From the NCBI RefSeq assembly GCF_000504285.1, contig NZ_KI632511.1, forward strand, positions 989,372 through 1,053,371: 64,000 bases of DNA, read 5' to 3'. The stretch is from Actinospica robiniae DSM 44927 (lineage in GTDB: Bacteria > Actinomycetota > Actinomycetes > Streptomycetales > Catenulisporaceae). Below are positions 41,545-50,420 of this stretch, in pieces. Each line of letters opens with the position of its first letter. Positions within the stretch are counted from its first letter, which is position 1. A program made the translations under genes and the position numbers. The notes beneath the pieces were generated by a model. The model saw nothing but the letters and a program-made list of their open reading frames with translations. It did not search any database and was not told where the DNA came from.

Positions 41545-42522
41545 GTGTCTGACGGAACGCTGGCCGAACCCGTCTGGGACAACGCGCCGGGCCAGATCCC
41601 GCGCCACCCGCTGCGCGCCGTGCTCGCCGCGCCGGGCCGGGCGGTGGCGCCGATCGAGGCGTGCAGGCAGTGCGGGGCGGCGGTGGGCGAGAAGGTGTTC
41701 GCCCTGTGCTGCGCCTCCTGCGCGCAGCCGCTCACGCTCGACTCCGACCTGACCGAGCCGGCCCGCCCCGACGCGCTGGCGCTCTTCGCCCTCGACGAGG
41801 CCGGCGCACGCACCGCGCTGCGCGCGTGGATCGCGCACCGCCGCCTCGCCCCGAAGTCGTTCAAAGCCGCCGCCGCCGTGCGCTCCCTCGACGGGGTCTA
41901 CCTGCCGTTCTGGGCATTCAGCGCGAGCACCCGCACGAACTACGTCGGGCGCCGCGGCGTGCACAAGTCCCGCTCCGTCTACCGCACCCACACCAACAGC
42001 GAGGGGCAGTCCGAGGGGTCCTGGGAGACCGAGCGGTACACCGACTGGGACCACACGGCCGGCCAGGTCGTGCGCTACTTCGACGGCGTACGCGTACCGG
42101 CGTGCACGCCGCTGCCGGACAAGGTCCCGGACTGGCCGCTCGCCGCGCTCGCCCCCTACGCGCAGGGCGCGACCGAGGGCCGGCGCATCATCGCCTACGA
42201 CCTCGAGCCCGGCCAGGGCTTCGTCCAGGCCACCTACCTCATGGGCGAGCAGATCGAGCGCGACGTCCGGGCGGACATCGGCGGCGACGAGCAGCGGATC
42301 AAGGAGGTGGCCACCGACTACGCCGACGAGTCGTGCACGCTGCTCCTGCTGCCGGCCTGGCTCGTGACCTACGCCCACGCCACCCGCACCTTCTCCGCGC
42401 TCGTCAACGGCTCCACCGGCGAAGTAGCCGGGGACCGGCCGTACAGCCGCACGAAGATCTCGGTGCTGATCGGCGCGATCGTCCTCGTCGCCGCCGTGGT
42501 GATCCTCCTGCTGCGGCCCTGA
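41545..42522 (+). CDS. Membrane-anchored protein with zinc-ribbon motif
   Basis: A 325-residue protein. A Cys-rich knuckle CRQCGAAVGEKVFALCCASCAQPL (residues about 38-61) has the CxxC ... CxxC layout of a zinc ribbon. A long soluble middle follows: LDGVYLPFWAFSASTRTNYVGRRG, YTDWDHTAGQVVRYFDGVRVPAC and TLLLLPAWLVTYAHATRTFSALVNGSTGEV, which resembles the TFIIB zinc-finger-type membrane proteins of actinobacteria and the C-terminal half of some Zn-ribbon transporters. One transmembrane helix ends the protein (VLIGAIVLVAAVVILLL). GTG 41545 is preceded by GGGGGGA. Function is unknown. Confidence 0.75.
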   Translation: MSDGTLAEPVWDNAPGQIPRHPLRAVLAAPGRAVAPIEACRQCGAAVGEKVFALCCASCAQPLTLDSDLTEPARPDALALFALDEAGARTALRAWIAHRRLAPKSFKAAAAVRSLDGVYLPFWAFSASTRTNYVGRRGVHKSRSVYRTHTNSEGQSEGSWETERYTDWDHTAGQVVRYFDGVRVPACTPLPDKVPDWPLAALAPYAQGATEGRRIIAYDLEPGQGFVQATYLMGEQIERDVRADIGGDEQRIKEVATDYADESCTLLLLPAWLVTYAHATRTFSALVNGSTGEVAGDRPYSRTKISVLIGAIVLVAAVVILLLRP

Positions 42523-42541
42523 CCGGGCCGCTCGTCGCCGC

Positions 42542-43039
42542 CTAGTCGCAGAGTCCTGACGGGGCGTCGGGGCCGCACCAGTTCAGGTTCAGCGCGTCGA
42601 TTTCGTCGTTCGCCGGGTCCAGGTCGAAGGTGATCGTGCCCTCGGGCAGCAGGGCCGGGTCGGAGGTCGTGAAGACCCACCCGGTGGCCGTGGTGCCGGA
42701 GACGGTCTGCAGCTTCCCGTGCGCGACCGCGCCGTCGGTGATGATGTTGTCGCTCATGTTGTCGCAGGGCGGCGCGCTCTCGGAGCAGTCCTGGTAGGTG
42801 CGCTCCTCCATGATGAACGTGCCGTCGCGCGCGACACTCATGTCGTTGCCGTGCCCGACCCATTTGCCCGCGAACGCGTCGAAGTTCGCCGGGGTCGAGG
42901 GTGCCGCCGCCGTCGGCGAGGCCGGCCCGCTCGTGGAGACCTGCGCGACAGTGCTCTGCGACGAGGCGGAGGCGCACCCGGAGGCGGCCAGCGCGGCCGT
43001 CACCGCGAACGCGCCGGCGATCGCTCGTGTCGTGTTCAT
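42542..43039 (-). CDS. Putative lipoprotein
   Basis: A 165-residue lipoprotein. MNTTRAIAGAFAVTAALAASGCASAS has a lipobox (AASGC) with Cys at about residue 22. A Ser/Thr/Pro linker leads to a small beta-rich domain with two Cys pairs (YQDCSESAPPCDNM and WCGPDAPSGLC) and the pattern FAGKWVGHGNDMSVARDGTFIMEE, characteristic of a lipocalin/DUF-type secreted fold. ATG 43039 is preferred; GTG 43051 is too close to its ribosome site. It follows the trypsin-STAND gene by 48 nt on the same strand and may be co-transcribed. Confidence 0.72.
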   Translation of the reverse strand: MNTTRAIAGAFAVTAALAASGCASASSQSTVAQVSTSGPASPTAAAPSTPANFDAFAGKWVGHGNDMSVARDGTFIMEERTYQDCSESAPPCDNMSDNIITDGAVAHGKLQTVSGTTATGWVFTTSDPALLPEGTITFDLDPANDEIDALNLNWCGPDAPSGLCD

Positions 43040-43087
43040 GTGCTCATCCACTCCTGGGGTAGGTCGGATCGCTGGTCGGTTCGGGGC

Positions 43088-46000
43088 TCAGCCGGCGCCG
43101 CGGCAGGGGGTCGTGACGCTCGCGCCGGGCGCGGCTTGCGCGAGCTGCGCCGGGGGCTGCAGGTCGCCCACGGCTCCGCACAGCTGCGCGGTGAGGCCGG
43201 CGGCGCTGGTGGTCCAGGCGGCCCCGTCGCCGCCGTAGACGTCGGTGTAGATCTCCCGGCTCTGGTCGCTCGCCCGGGGCGGGCCGACCGCCAGGACGAC
43301 CTCGCCGACGGCCAGGTTCATCGCAAGCGCGTCGAACACGACGTACTGGCCGATCAGTACGGGGGCGGAGGGCTTGGATACGTCCCACATGCGCATCGCC
43401 CCGGTCACCTCGACCTCCGCGAGGAAACGCCCGTCGGCGCTGAAGCGCACGGTCACCGCGGCTGATCCGCCGCCGGGCAGCGGCGCGACCTGCGCCGCTC
43501 CGTCGGCCGTGGTGCGCCAGAGCCCGACGCCTCCGGCGGGCGTGGCGGCCGCGAGCAGTGAGGCGCCGGGGGCGAAGTCGAGCGCGGTGGCCGGGCCGAT
43601 CCGGGCGGCCGGGGCGGCGAGCACGGCGGGGTGGGCCGGGTCGCGCACGTCCCACAGGGCCGGGGGCTCGTCCCCGCCGGGCCCGCTCGGGGAGGCGGCG
43701 ATCGCGAGGCTCGCATCGTCGGCGCTGAAGGACATGTCCCCGCTCGGGACGTGCGCGAAGTGCACGAGCTGTGTGGGCCGGGCCGGGTCCGCGGTGCCGA
43801 TGATCCAGGCCGAGTCGAGGAACTCGTCCCTCGCTACGAGCAGGTCGCCGCGCGGGCTGAAGGTGACGTCGAGGCTGTCCGCGCCGCCGACGACCCCGCC
43901 GACTCCGCCGGTGACTGTGACCGCGCCGCGCCGTACCGGGCGGGCCGGGTCGGTGATGTCGAACAGAGTGACCGCGTCGATGGATCCCACGGCGAGCAGG
44001 TGCCCGCTGATCGCGACGTTCTCCCCTTCGCCATCCGGGTCGGGCAGCGTCGAGAGCTGCTGCAGATGCGCGGGGTCGCTGGCGTCCCACAGCCCGACGC
44101 CGTCGAACCCCGACTCGGCCAGCACGCTCCCGTCGGGGGAGAGGGCGAGGGAGGCGGCCGCGCCCAGCGCCTCCAGCGTCTGTGCGCCGGGCGTCGTCAG
44201 GTTCGCCACGTCCCAGATCTTCACCTCGTCGTCCGGGATGCGCGGATCCGCCGAGCTCTGCGCGAGCGCGACCAGCGTCCCGTCGGGGCTCAGCGCGAGA
44301 CCGAGGCTTGCGCCGGGGTCCGGCAGCGTCGTCGCCGGGCCGTCCGGATTCGCCAGATTCCAAACATTGACATCAGCGCCTTGGTCTGAGGTGGCGGTGA
44401 ACAGGTCGTTCCCGTCGCGCGAGAAGACCAGGGCATCGCCCTCGCCACCGCCTCCGTCACTCAGATCCAGCGTCGACTCGAGCTTCGGGGCGCCCCCGCC
44501 CGACACGTTCCACAGCCGCACCCCCTGATCCGCGCCCGTCGCGGCCAGCTCGCGCCCGTCCGGGCTGAAGGCGACCGCCCGCATCACTCCGGAGCCCGCC
44601 ATCCGCGCGACCGACCTCGGAGACGCCGGTGCGGACAGATCCCACAGGCTCGTGCCGCCGTCCTGATCGGCCGCCGCCAGCCTCCCGCCGTCAGGGCTGA
44701 AAGCCAGGCCCCAGACCGTCCCGCTCCCCGCGGACATCCTCGCCTCGGGAGCACTGCCGGAACCCGGCCACAGCAGGACCCTGCCATCAGATTCGCCCGC
44801 GGCGAGCAGCGACGCGTCCGGGCTGAAGGCGAGCGCGAGCACCGATCCGCCCGCGGTCGCCGGTTCGCGCGTGCGCACCGGCCGCGCCGGGTCGGCGATG
44901 TCCCACACCGCGACCGCGCCGACGGTGGTGCCGAGTGCGAGCTGCTCACCGTCGGCGCTGAGCGCCATCGCCGAGACACCCACGTCCGCCAGGCTCGCCA
45001 CGACCTCGTGCCCGGCGCGGCTCCACAGCTCCACCTTCCCGGCGAGGTCCATCGCGATCACCGTGTCGCTGACCTCCACGCCGGAGACCGCCGGCGCCGC
45101 GATGATCCCGGGCAGCGCGATACCGCCGATCAGCGCGTCGAACGCCTCCGCCGTCGGCGCGCTCTGATACGCCGCGACCGCCAACTGCTTGGCCATGTTC
45201 GGGTTCGAACCGGCCAGCGCCGCCGAGCGCGAGGCGAACTCGCGCGAGAACGCCGCCTGCTGCTGCGTGACCCCGTAATCGTGCTGCTGGCCCGCGATCA
45301 CCGCGGCGCTCGCCCCGAGCAGGCTCGCCGCCACCAGCGCCCCGATCAGACCCCTGCGACGGCGCCGCCGCCGCGCCGCGACCTGCCGGCTCTCCTCGAC
45401 GAACTCCCGCTCGGCCGCCCCGACCTCCGCCGGCCGCGCCCGCATCCACTCCAGCGCCGCCTGAACCTGCCCCGGCCCGAGCACCCTGGTCCGGTCGCGC
45501 CCGGCGCCCGCCCACGCCCGCCGCGCCGCGCGCACCTGCTCCTGCCAGGTGCGAAACTCCCGGTTGCGCTCGACCCACTCGGCCAGCCGCGGCCACGCCC
45601 GGATCAGCGCCTCGTGCGCGAGTTCGACCGTGTACGCGCCGGCCGGCTGACGGGTGGTCACCACCAGCCGCGAGGTCGACAGGCGCGCGAGCACCGGGCG
45701 CTCGGCCGCGCCGAACTGGTCGCTCTCGGCCACCCGCCGCGTATCCGGGGAACGCTCCCCGGCATCGAGCACCTCGCCCGGCCGCACCAACTGGATGAAG
45801 ATCCGCTCGAGCGCGGCCTCCTCCGCCTTGTCCGCCCACTCGAACAAGCTGCGCTCGGCGATCCCCGCGAGCGCACCGCCCACCCCGCCCAACGCGTGAT
45901 ACGCCGCCGCGGTCAGCTCCCCGCGCGACTGCTCCCGCCACAACTGCGCCAACGTGAACTCGAGCAGCGGCAGCCCGGCCGCGCCCGGCGGGGTCTCCTC

Positions 46001-47362
46001 GAGGATCCGCTCGAGCAGGCCGTCCGCGAACCGCACCCCGCCGAGCCCTTCGAGCGGATCGGCCGCCACCGCGCGCAGCTGATCGCGCGTCAGCGGCGGG
46101 ATCACCACGTGCGTCTCATCCCACGCCGCCGCGACGTGCGGAGCCGCCTCCAGGTGCCGCAGGAAGTCGATCCGGGCGACCACCACCGCCTGCACGCCGC
46201 GCGACCCGTCCGGACGCCGCGCCGTCAGCGCCCCGAGCAGCGCGTCCAGATGCCCGGCCGTCTCCGGCGCCTCGGCCAGCAGGCCTTCGAACTGATCGGC
46301 CACCAGCAGCAGCCGCGAGCCCTCGGGCCACCCGGCCAGCGCCCGGTCGACCGCGACCTCGAGCCCGCCCGGCGCCCCGAGCTGCTCGCTCAACTCCTGC
46401 CAGCGGCCGCGCCAGACCTGCTCGTCCCCGGGCTCCGGCCCGGCCGGCCCGAGCAGCGCCCAGGCGACCAGCTCCGGCGCGGAATAGCGCCGCCCGTGCG
46501 GGATCCGCGCGACGAGGTAACGCCCCGAATCCCGCAGCCGCGCCACCAGACCGGCGTTGACCAGCGAGGACTTGCCCACCCCGGACGCCCCCAGCACCGG
46601 CACGATCGCCGCGCTCTCCCGCTCGACCAGATCCACCAGCCGCGTCGTCTCCGCCTCCCGGCCGAAGAACACCGACGCGTCGCCCTCCGCGAACGCCGAC
46701 AGGTCCCGGTACGGGTTGCCGGCCACCAGCGCCGCGCGCAGATCCGGCCAGTCCCGCTCGACCGACTCGACCGTCAACGCGTACCCGGTGCGCAGGCCCG
46801 CGTCCGCCTCCACCGTCACCACGATCCCGACGACCGCGCCGAGCTCCTCGTCGAAGATCGGGCCGCCGCTGAACCCCTGCGCCAGCACGAACGCCGCGTC
46901 CCGGTCCGCGCGCAGCTGCAGCCACCCGGTGCCCTCGCGCCCCTCGACCACCCCGGTGCTCCACACCCCGGCGTCCTTCGCGCCCCCGCGCCCCACCGGG
47001 AACCCGAAAGCCCGCCACCGGTGCCCGGCCAGCTCCTCGACGGCCGACAGGCGCATCGGCATGATCCCCTCGGGCGGCGGTGAGGCCAGCTCGAGCACCG
47101 CGAGGTCCCCGCTCATGTCCGCCCCGATCGGCGTGCTCACCCGCACCCGCGCCGTCAGCGGCCCCGGCCGTCCCGCGAGCGGGAAGTCCACCGTGACCTC
47201 CGCGCCCGCCTCCACAGCCGCGTCTCCGCCGAGGCCCAGCACGTCCGCGACCACGTGCGAGCACGTCAGCAGAAAGCCCCCGGCGATCAGGAACGCCGCG
47301 CCCTCCGGGCGCCCGTCCTCGCCCAGGACGCGGGCGATCGCCCGCTCCCACCCCCGGCTCAT
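43088..47362 (-). CDS. Trypsin-like peptidase / STAND ATPase / WD40 protein
   Basis: A 1424-residue conflict-type protein. The N-terminal trypsin-like domain (about 1-225) has a complete triad: His36 (LTCSHVV), Asp86 (SGDLAVLEL) and Ser165 (QGFSGGPIF). A STAND/nSTAND1 NTPase follows with FFGREAETTRLV, Walker A GASGVGKSS (258-266) and Walker B LLLVADQFE (351-359), then a winged-helix/helical section (ELAHEALIRAWPRLAEWV). A transmembrane helix (671-690, after ARRRRRRR) precedes about fourteen WD40-like blades (FSPDGxxLAAA...VRLWDV), two propellers' worth. Related proteins are proposed counter-invader NLR-like sensors whose WD40 part detects a ligand and whose protease is the effector. ATG 47362 is 1 nt after the Trypco1 stop, so they are coupled. 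Confidence 0.9.
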   Translation of the reverse strand: MSRGWERAIARVLGEDGRPEGAAFLIAGGFLLTCSHVVADVLGLGGDAAVEAGAEVTVDFPLAGRPGPLTARVRVSTPIGADMSGDLAVLELASPPPEGIMPMRLSAVEELAGHRWRAFGFPVGRGGAKDAGVWSTGVVEGREGTGWLQLRADRDAAFVLAQGFSGGPIFDEELGAVVGIVVTVEADAGLRTGYALTVESVERDWPDLRAALVAGNPYRDLSAFAEGDASVFFGREAETTRLVDLVERESAAIVPVLGASGVGKSSLVNAGLVARLRDSGRYLVARIPHGRRYSAPELVAWALLGPAGPEPGDEQVWRGRWQELSEQLGAPGGLEVAVDRALAGWPEGSRLLLVADQFEGLLAEAPETAGHLDALLGALTARRPDGSRGVQAVVVARIDFLRHLEAAPHVAAAWDETHVVIPPLTRDQLRAVAADPLEGLGGVRFADGLLERILEETPPGAAGLPLLEFTLAQLWREQSRGELTAAAYHALGGVGGALAGIAERSLFEWADKAEEAALERIFIQLVRPGEVLDAGERSPDTRRVAESDQFGAAERPVLARLSTSRLVVTTRQPAGAYTVELAHEALIRAWPRLAEWVERNREFRTWQEQVRAARRAWAGAGRDRTRVLGPGQVQAALEWMRARPAEVGAAEREFVEESRQVAARRRRRRRGLIGALVAASLLGASAAVIAGQQHDYGVTQQQAAFSREFASRSAALAGSNPNMAKQLAVAAYQSAPTAEAFDALIGGIALPGIIAAPAVSGVEVSDTVIAMDLAGKVELWSRAGHEVVASLADVGVSAMALSADGEQLALGTTVGAVAVWDIADPARPVRTREPATAGGSVLALAFSPDASLLAAGESDGRVLLWPGSGSAPEARMSAGSGTVWGLAFSPDGGRLAAADQDGGTSLWDLSAPASPRSVARMAGSGVMRAVAFSPDGRELAATGADQGVRLWNVSGGGAPKLESTLDLSDGGGGEGDALVFSRDGNDLFTATSDQGADVNVWNLANPDGPATTLPDPGASLGLALSPDGTLVALAQSSADPRIPDDEVKIWDVANLTTPGAQTLEALGAAASLALSPDGSVLAESGFDGVGLWDASDPAHLQQLSTLPDPDGEGENVAISGHLLAVGSIDAVTLFDITDPARPVRRGAVTVTGGVGGVVGGADSLDVTFSPRGDLLVARDEFLDSAWIIGTADPARPTQLVHFAHVPSGDMSFSADDASLAIAASPSGPGGDEPPALWDVRDPAHPAVLAAPAARIGPATALDFAPGASLLAAATPAGGVGLWRTTADGAAQVAPLPGGGSAAVTVRFSADGRFLAEVEVTGAMRMWDVSKPSAPVLIGQYVVFDALAMNLAVGEVVLAVGPPRASDQSREIYTDVYGGDGAAWTTSAAGLTAQLCGAVGDLQPPAQLAQAAPGASVTTPCRGAG

Positions 47363-47363
47363 C

Positions 47364-47819
<456 letters not shown>

Positions 47820-47954
47820 GTCCCACCCCACCTCACGTGCACGCCCCTGCGCGGCGCGCCTCGGCCACGACGCAGAGCAGCATACTGGCACGCCCGCGCC
47901 GCCAGGGCCGAACTTCCCCGACCGTTACCGCGCACCCGCCGACCAGGCTGCCGA

Positions 47955-49121
47955 TCAGGCCTCTGACCGGCCGTGTCCGTGTCCGTGCTCCGGGTGCTGC
48001 TCCGGCTTCTGCTTCGGCGCCCGGGTGCGCTTGACCGCGAGGAACGCCGCGTCGTCCCCGAGCCGCCCGCCCGCATGCGCCAGCAGGTCCTTGCACAGCC
48101 GCGTCACCAGCGTCTCCGGGTTGCCCGACGTCCAGTGCGAGACCCGCTCGGTCAGCGGGTAGAACACTCCGTCCTCGTCGCGGGCCTCGATCACCCCGTC
48201 CGTGTAGAGCAGCAGCACGTCGTCCTCGTCGAACGGGACGCTCTGGCAGACCGGAGAGCCGAGCCCGAGCGTCTGCACGCCCAGCGGGGGAGCGGACTCG
48301 CACTCCAGCTGCGTCACCCGGCCCTCGCGCAGCAGCAGCGGCGGCGGGTGGCCGGAGTTGGTCAGGCGCAGCACCGGCTCGTCGTCGGGGATGTCGACCA
48401 GCAGCGCGGTGATGAAGTGCTCGCCGGTCTCATCGCCCGTCCCGCAGAAGTCCACCAGGTAGCGGTGCACGTGCCGATCCAGGACCTCGGTGAGCGCGGG
48501 CTGGTCCGGATGCTCGCGGGCCACCAGCCGGAACGCGCTCAGCAGCAGCGCCGCCTCACCCACCGCGGCCAGCCCCTTGCCCCGCACGTCCCCGATCAGC
48601 AGCCGCGCGCCGTCCTCGATCCGGGTGGCGGTGTACAGGTCCCCGCCGATCTGCGTCTCGTCCTCCGCCGCCAGGTACAGGCTCGCGATCCGCAGCGGCC
48701 CCAGCCGCTCCGGCAGCGGACGCAGCAGCGCCCGCTGCGCCACCTCGGCCACCGACTGCGCCCGCTCCAACTGCCGCGACCTGCGCTCGCGCACGACCGT
48801 GAACACCACGATCAGCGCCGAGAGCGCGAGCAGCGAGCCGATCTGCGCCAGGTGGTTCGAGGTCATCAGCCCGCCGTGCAGCACCGCGATGACGATCTGC
48901 GCCACCACCGCCAGCGCCCCGATCGCGGCGATGGTGCGCGGCCCGCAGAAGGAGACCGCGAGCGCCGGCGCGATCACCAGCAACGGCCCGAGGTGGATGT
49001 CCGTGGGGGACTGGACGTCGATCACCGTGATCAGCACGATCAGCCCGACCGGGATCAGCACCAGGGCCCGGTTGCGCCCCTCGAACCTCTCGCTCCCGCC
49101 CCGCTGCGCCCGCACGGTCAT
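47955..49121 (-). CDS. PP2C-family (SpoIIE-type) serine phosphatase, membrane-bound
   Basis: A 388-residue protein. Residues about 15-115 contain four hydrophobic segments (ALVLIPVGLIVLITV, LGPLLVIAPALAVSF, AIGALAVVAQIVIAV, IGSLLALSALIVVFTVV), then a coiled linker. The catalytic domain has IGGDLYTATRIEDGARLLIGDVRGKGLAA (metal-binding Asp residues), NSGHPPPLLL, DVLLLYTDGVIEARD and GDDAAFLAVK. Such phosphatases usually act on anti-anti-sigma factors. The 135-nt gap before the Trypco1 gene on the same strand leaves open whether they share a transcript. Confidence 0.9.
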   Translation of the reverse strand: MTVRAQRGGSERFEGRNRALVLIPVGLIVLITVIDVQSPTDIHLGPLLVIAPALAVSFCGPRTIAAIGALAVVAQIVIAVLHGGLMTSNHLAQIGSLLALSALIVVFTVVRERRSRQLERAQSVAEVAQRALLRPLPERLGPLRIASLYLAAEDETQIGGDLYTATRIEDGARLLIGDVRGKGLAAVGEAALLLSAFRLVAREHPDQPALTEVLDRHVHRYLVDFCGTGDETGEHFITALLVDIPDDEPVLRLTNSGHPPPLLLREGRVTQLECESAPPLGVQTLGLGSPVCQSVPFDEDDVLLLYTDGVIEARDEDGVFYPLTERVSHWTSGNPETLVTRLCKDLLAHAGGRLGDDAAFLAVKRTRAPKQKPEQHPEHGHGHGRSEA

Positions 49122-49234
49122 GCATCCCACTCTGCTGCGTCCTGGTGCACGGCGCACGGCGACGTCACTCGTTTGGCACCTCGCGCCGGACGCTCCGCGC
49201 CGCATCACCCCGGCGATCATCGCGCGCTACGCTG

Positions 49235-49410
49235 GCGCACCCCGAAGGAATCGGCCAGGCCGCCTTCACCGCCCGGAACTGCTGGCTGGTCGAGCATGCC
49301 GACCTGGTGATCGGCTTCCCGCTCGCCACCGTCGACGACGGCTCCGGTACCTGGGAGACGCTGAACTACGCGGCCACGTCCGCTCGGCCCTACCTGGTCG
49401 CACCACTCGG
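49235..49410 (+). pseudogene. SLOG/Rossmann nucleotide-binding protein remnant
   Basis: In one frame IGQAAFTARNCWLVEHADLVIGFPLATVDDG then SGTWETLNYAATSARPYLVAPL matches the C-terminal helix-strand pattern of SLOG-type proteins (R-N-x-x-M-V-x-x-A-D, G-G/S-T-W-x-T-x-x-Y-A). The N-terminal Rossmann part and a start are missing, and the frame continues into unrelated sequence. SLOG domains often bind nucleotide second messengers, which is notable next to a cyclase island, but this copy is not functional as seen. Confidence 0.35.
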
Positions 49411-49512
49411 AATGCGCCGCCGCCCGCCGCGGCCTCTACCGGTCAGCCCACAGGCCACAGTATGTGACGTGCCGTAGGGGGGAAGACGGCGAAGTCGGGC
49501 GCGAGCGAAGCA

Positions 49513-49538
49513 TCATGCATAAGAGAGATTATGCATGA
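49513..49538. repeat. 10-bp inverted repeat TCATGCATAA-6-TTATGCATGA
   Basis: Perfect arms at 49513-49522 and 49529-49538 flank GAGAGA. A third copy of TCATGCATAA is found at 49782-49791. The right arm here and that third copy face each other as the ends of a 263-bp segment. Confidence 0.75.
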
Positions 49539-49791
49539 GAAGCTCGAAAAGCGGCTCCTCTGTGCCTGGAACCGATGCTTCGGTAGCAATGGACTTTCAT
49601 CCAGTTTGCATCTTGGGGAAAACGCAACGCCAGGCAGCATCCCGAGCCGCGCGATCCGAAGTGGATCAACGCCGCAGCATGCCGCACCGACTCATCGTGT
49701 GGCGCTCCACCCGTGCTTTCAGTCGCAAGGGCTTGCTGTCTGTTTTTGCAGGATCGCCGGATCGGGCATCCTGGGCACTTATCATGCATAA
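49529..49791. mobile_element. MITE-like element, 263 bp
   Basis: TTATGCATGA at the left end and TCATGCATAA at the right are perfect 10-bp terminal inverted repeats; with one mismatch they extend to 14 (TTATGCATGANAAG). The interior has lower GC than its surroundings and no acceptable gene, though short frames of 86-101 codons exist on both strands. No clear target duplication was found, so transposition is likely but not proven. No transposase with these ends is in the window. Confidence 0.42.
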
Positions 49792-49959
49792 AATCTGCCA
49801 GCTAGCGGGCCCCGGAACCACCAGCCCAGCAGCGCCTTGACGCGAGCGGCGCCGATGAATCAGGCCTCGACTACAACCTCAAGTGCTACCACGACCCGGC
49901 GACGGCAGCGCGGGAGGATACAACGGATACAAGAACTACCCGGAATTGGACTGCCCCAC

Positions 49960-50394
49960 GTGAGTGAATAGACCATCGACTTCATCCACCGTCTCGTGGC
50001 GGCGTTCCCCCCGCTCGAACTCGACTACGAGGCGCACGTCGCGAACAACGGCGAGGTCCTCCCCCACTTGTTCCTGATGATCGATCTGATGCCGACGCTG
50101 GTGAGCGCCTGCCTCGGCGACCCCGAGTATCAGGACGTCGACTGGGTCGGCGTGCTTGGATTCCTCGATCGCGAACTCGCCGCGGACCCGGCACCCGGCG
50201 AGATCCGCGCCGCCATCCTCACCTCTTTCGTCGACCACCTACCCGGCTCCGACCAGCTCGGATACGGCATCCATCGGTATCTGGGCCCGAACAACGCCAC
50301 CACTCCCCCCGCACTCGCCGGCGGCCTTGCGCTGCCGGTCGGCGGCAGGTTTCGAATTCGACGCGATCAGATATTTCCACGGGTTCGGCGGCGG
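49960..50394 (+). pseudogene. DUF7674-like protein gene with early amber codon, cut by an insertion sequence
   Basis: The frame reads GTG-AGT-GAA-TAG and continues TIDFIHRLVAAFPPLELDYEAHVANNGEVLPHLFLMIDLM and FLDRELAADPAPGEIRAAILTSFVDHLPG. This resembles DUF7674-type proteins (N-G-E-x-L-P-H, SFxENLP). TAG at 49969 is codon 4; one C-to-T change from CAG would explain it. Translation could restart at GTG 49996, keeping most of the fold. The 3' end loses character about 50310 and is abutted by the ISAs1-family insertion at 50405. I treat it as broken, with a possible expressed core. Confidence 0.5.
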
Positions 50395-50404
50395 GCGGCG
50401 CGCC
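50395..50404. repeat. Left 10-bp target duplication of the ISAs1-family element
   Basis: GCGGCGCGCC at 50395-50404 is repeated at 53458-53467, directly outside the two ends of the element. This fixes both element boundaries. Confidence 0.85.
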
Positions 50405-50420
50405 CAGGGCCTCTGCGTTC

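Noticed and set aside
39337-42522. A 1061-codon open frame running through the GH30 gene into the next gene
   Set aside because: Its first two thirds are an Arg/Pro/Gly-rich shifted reading of the glycosidase; only the last 325 codons (from GTG 41545) form a credible protein.
45008-47083. A 691-codon open frame antisense to the trypsin-STAND gene
   Set aside because: Composition is almost only Arg, Pro, Gly, His and Leu without domain-like patterning, as expected from the complement of a very GC-rich gene.
49529-49840. Three overlapping frames of 86-101 codons inside and next to the MITE-like element
   Set aside because: They overlap on both strands, are Ser/Arg/Cys-rich without motifs and follow from the inverted repeats at the ends.
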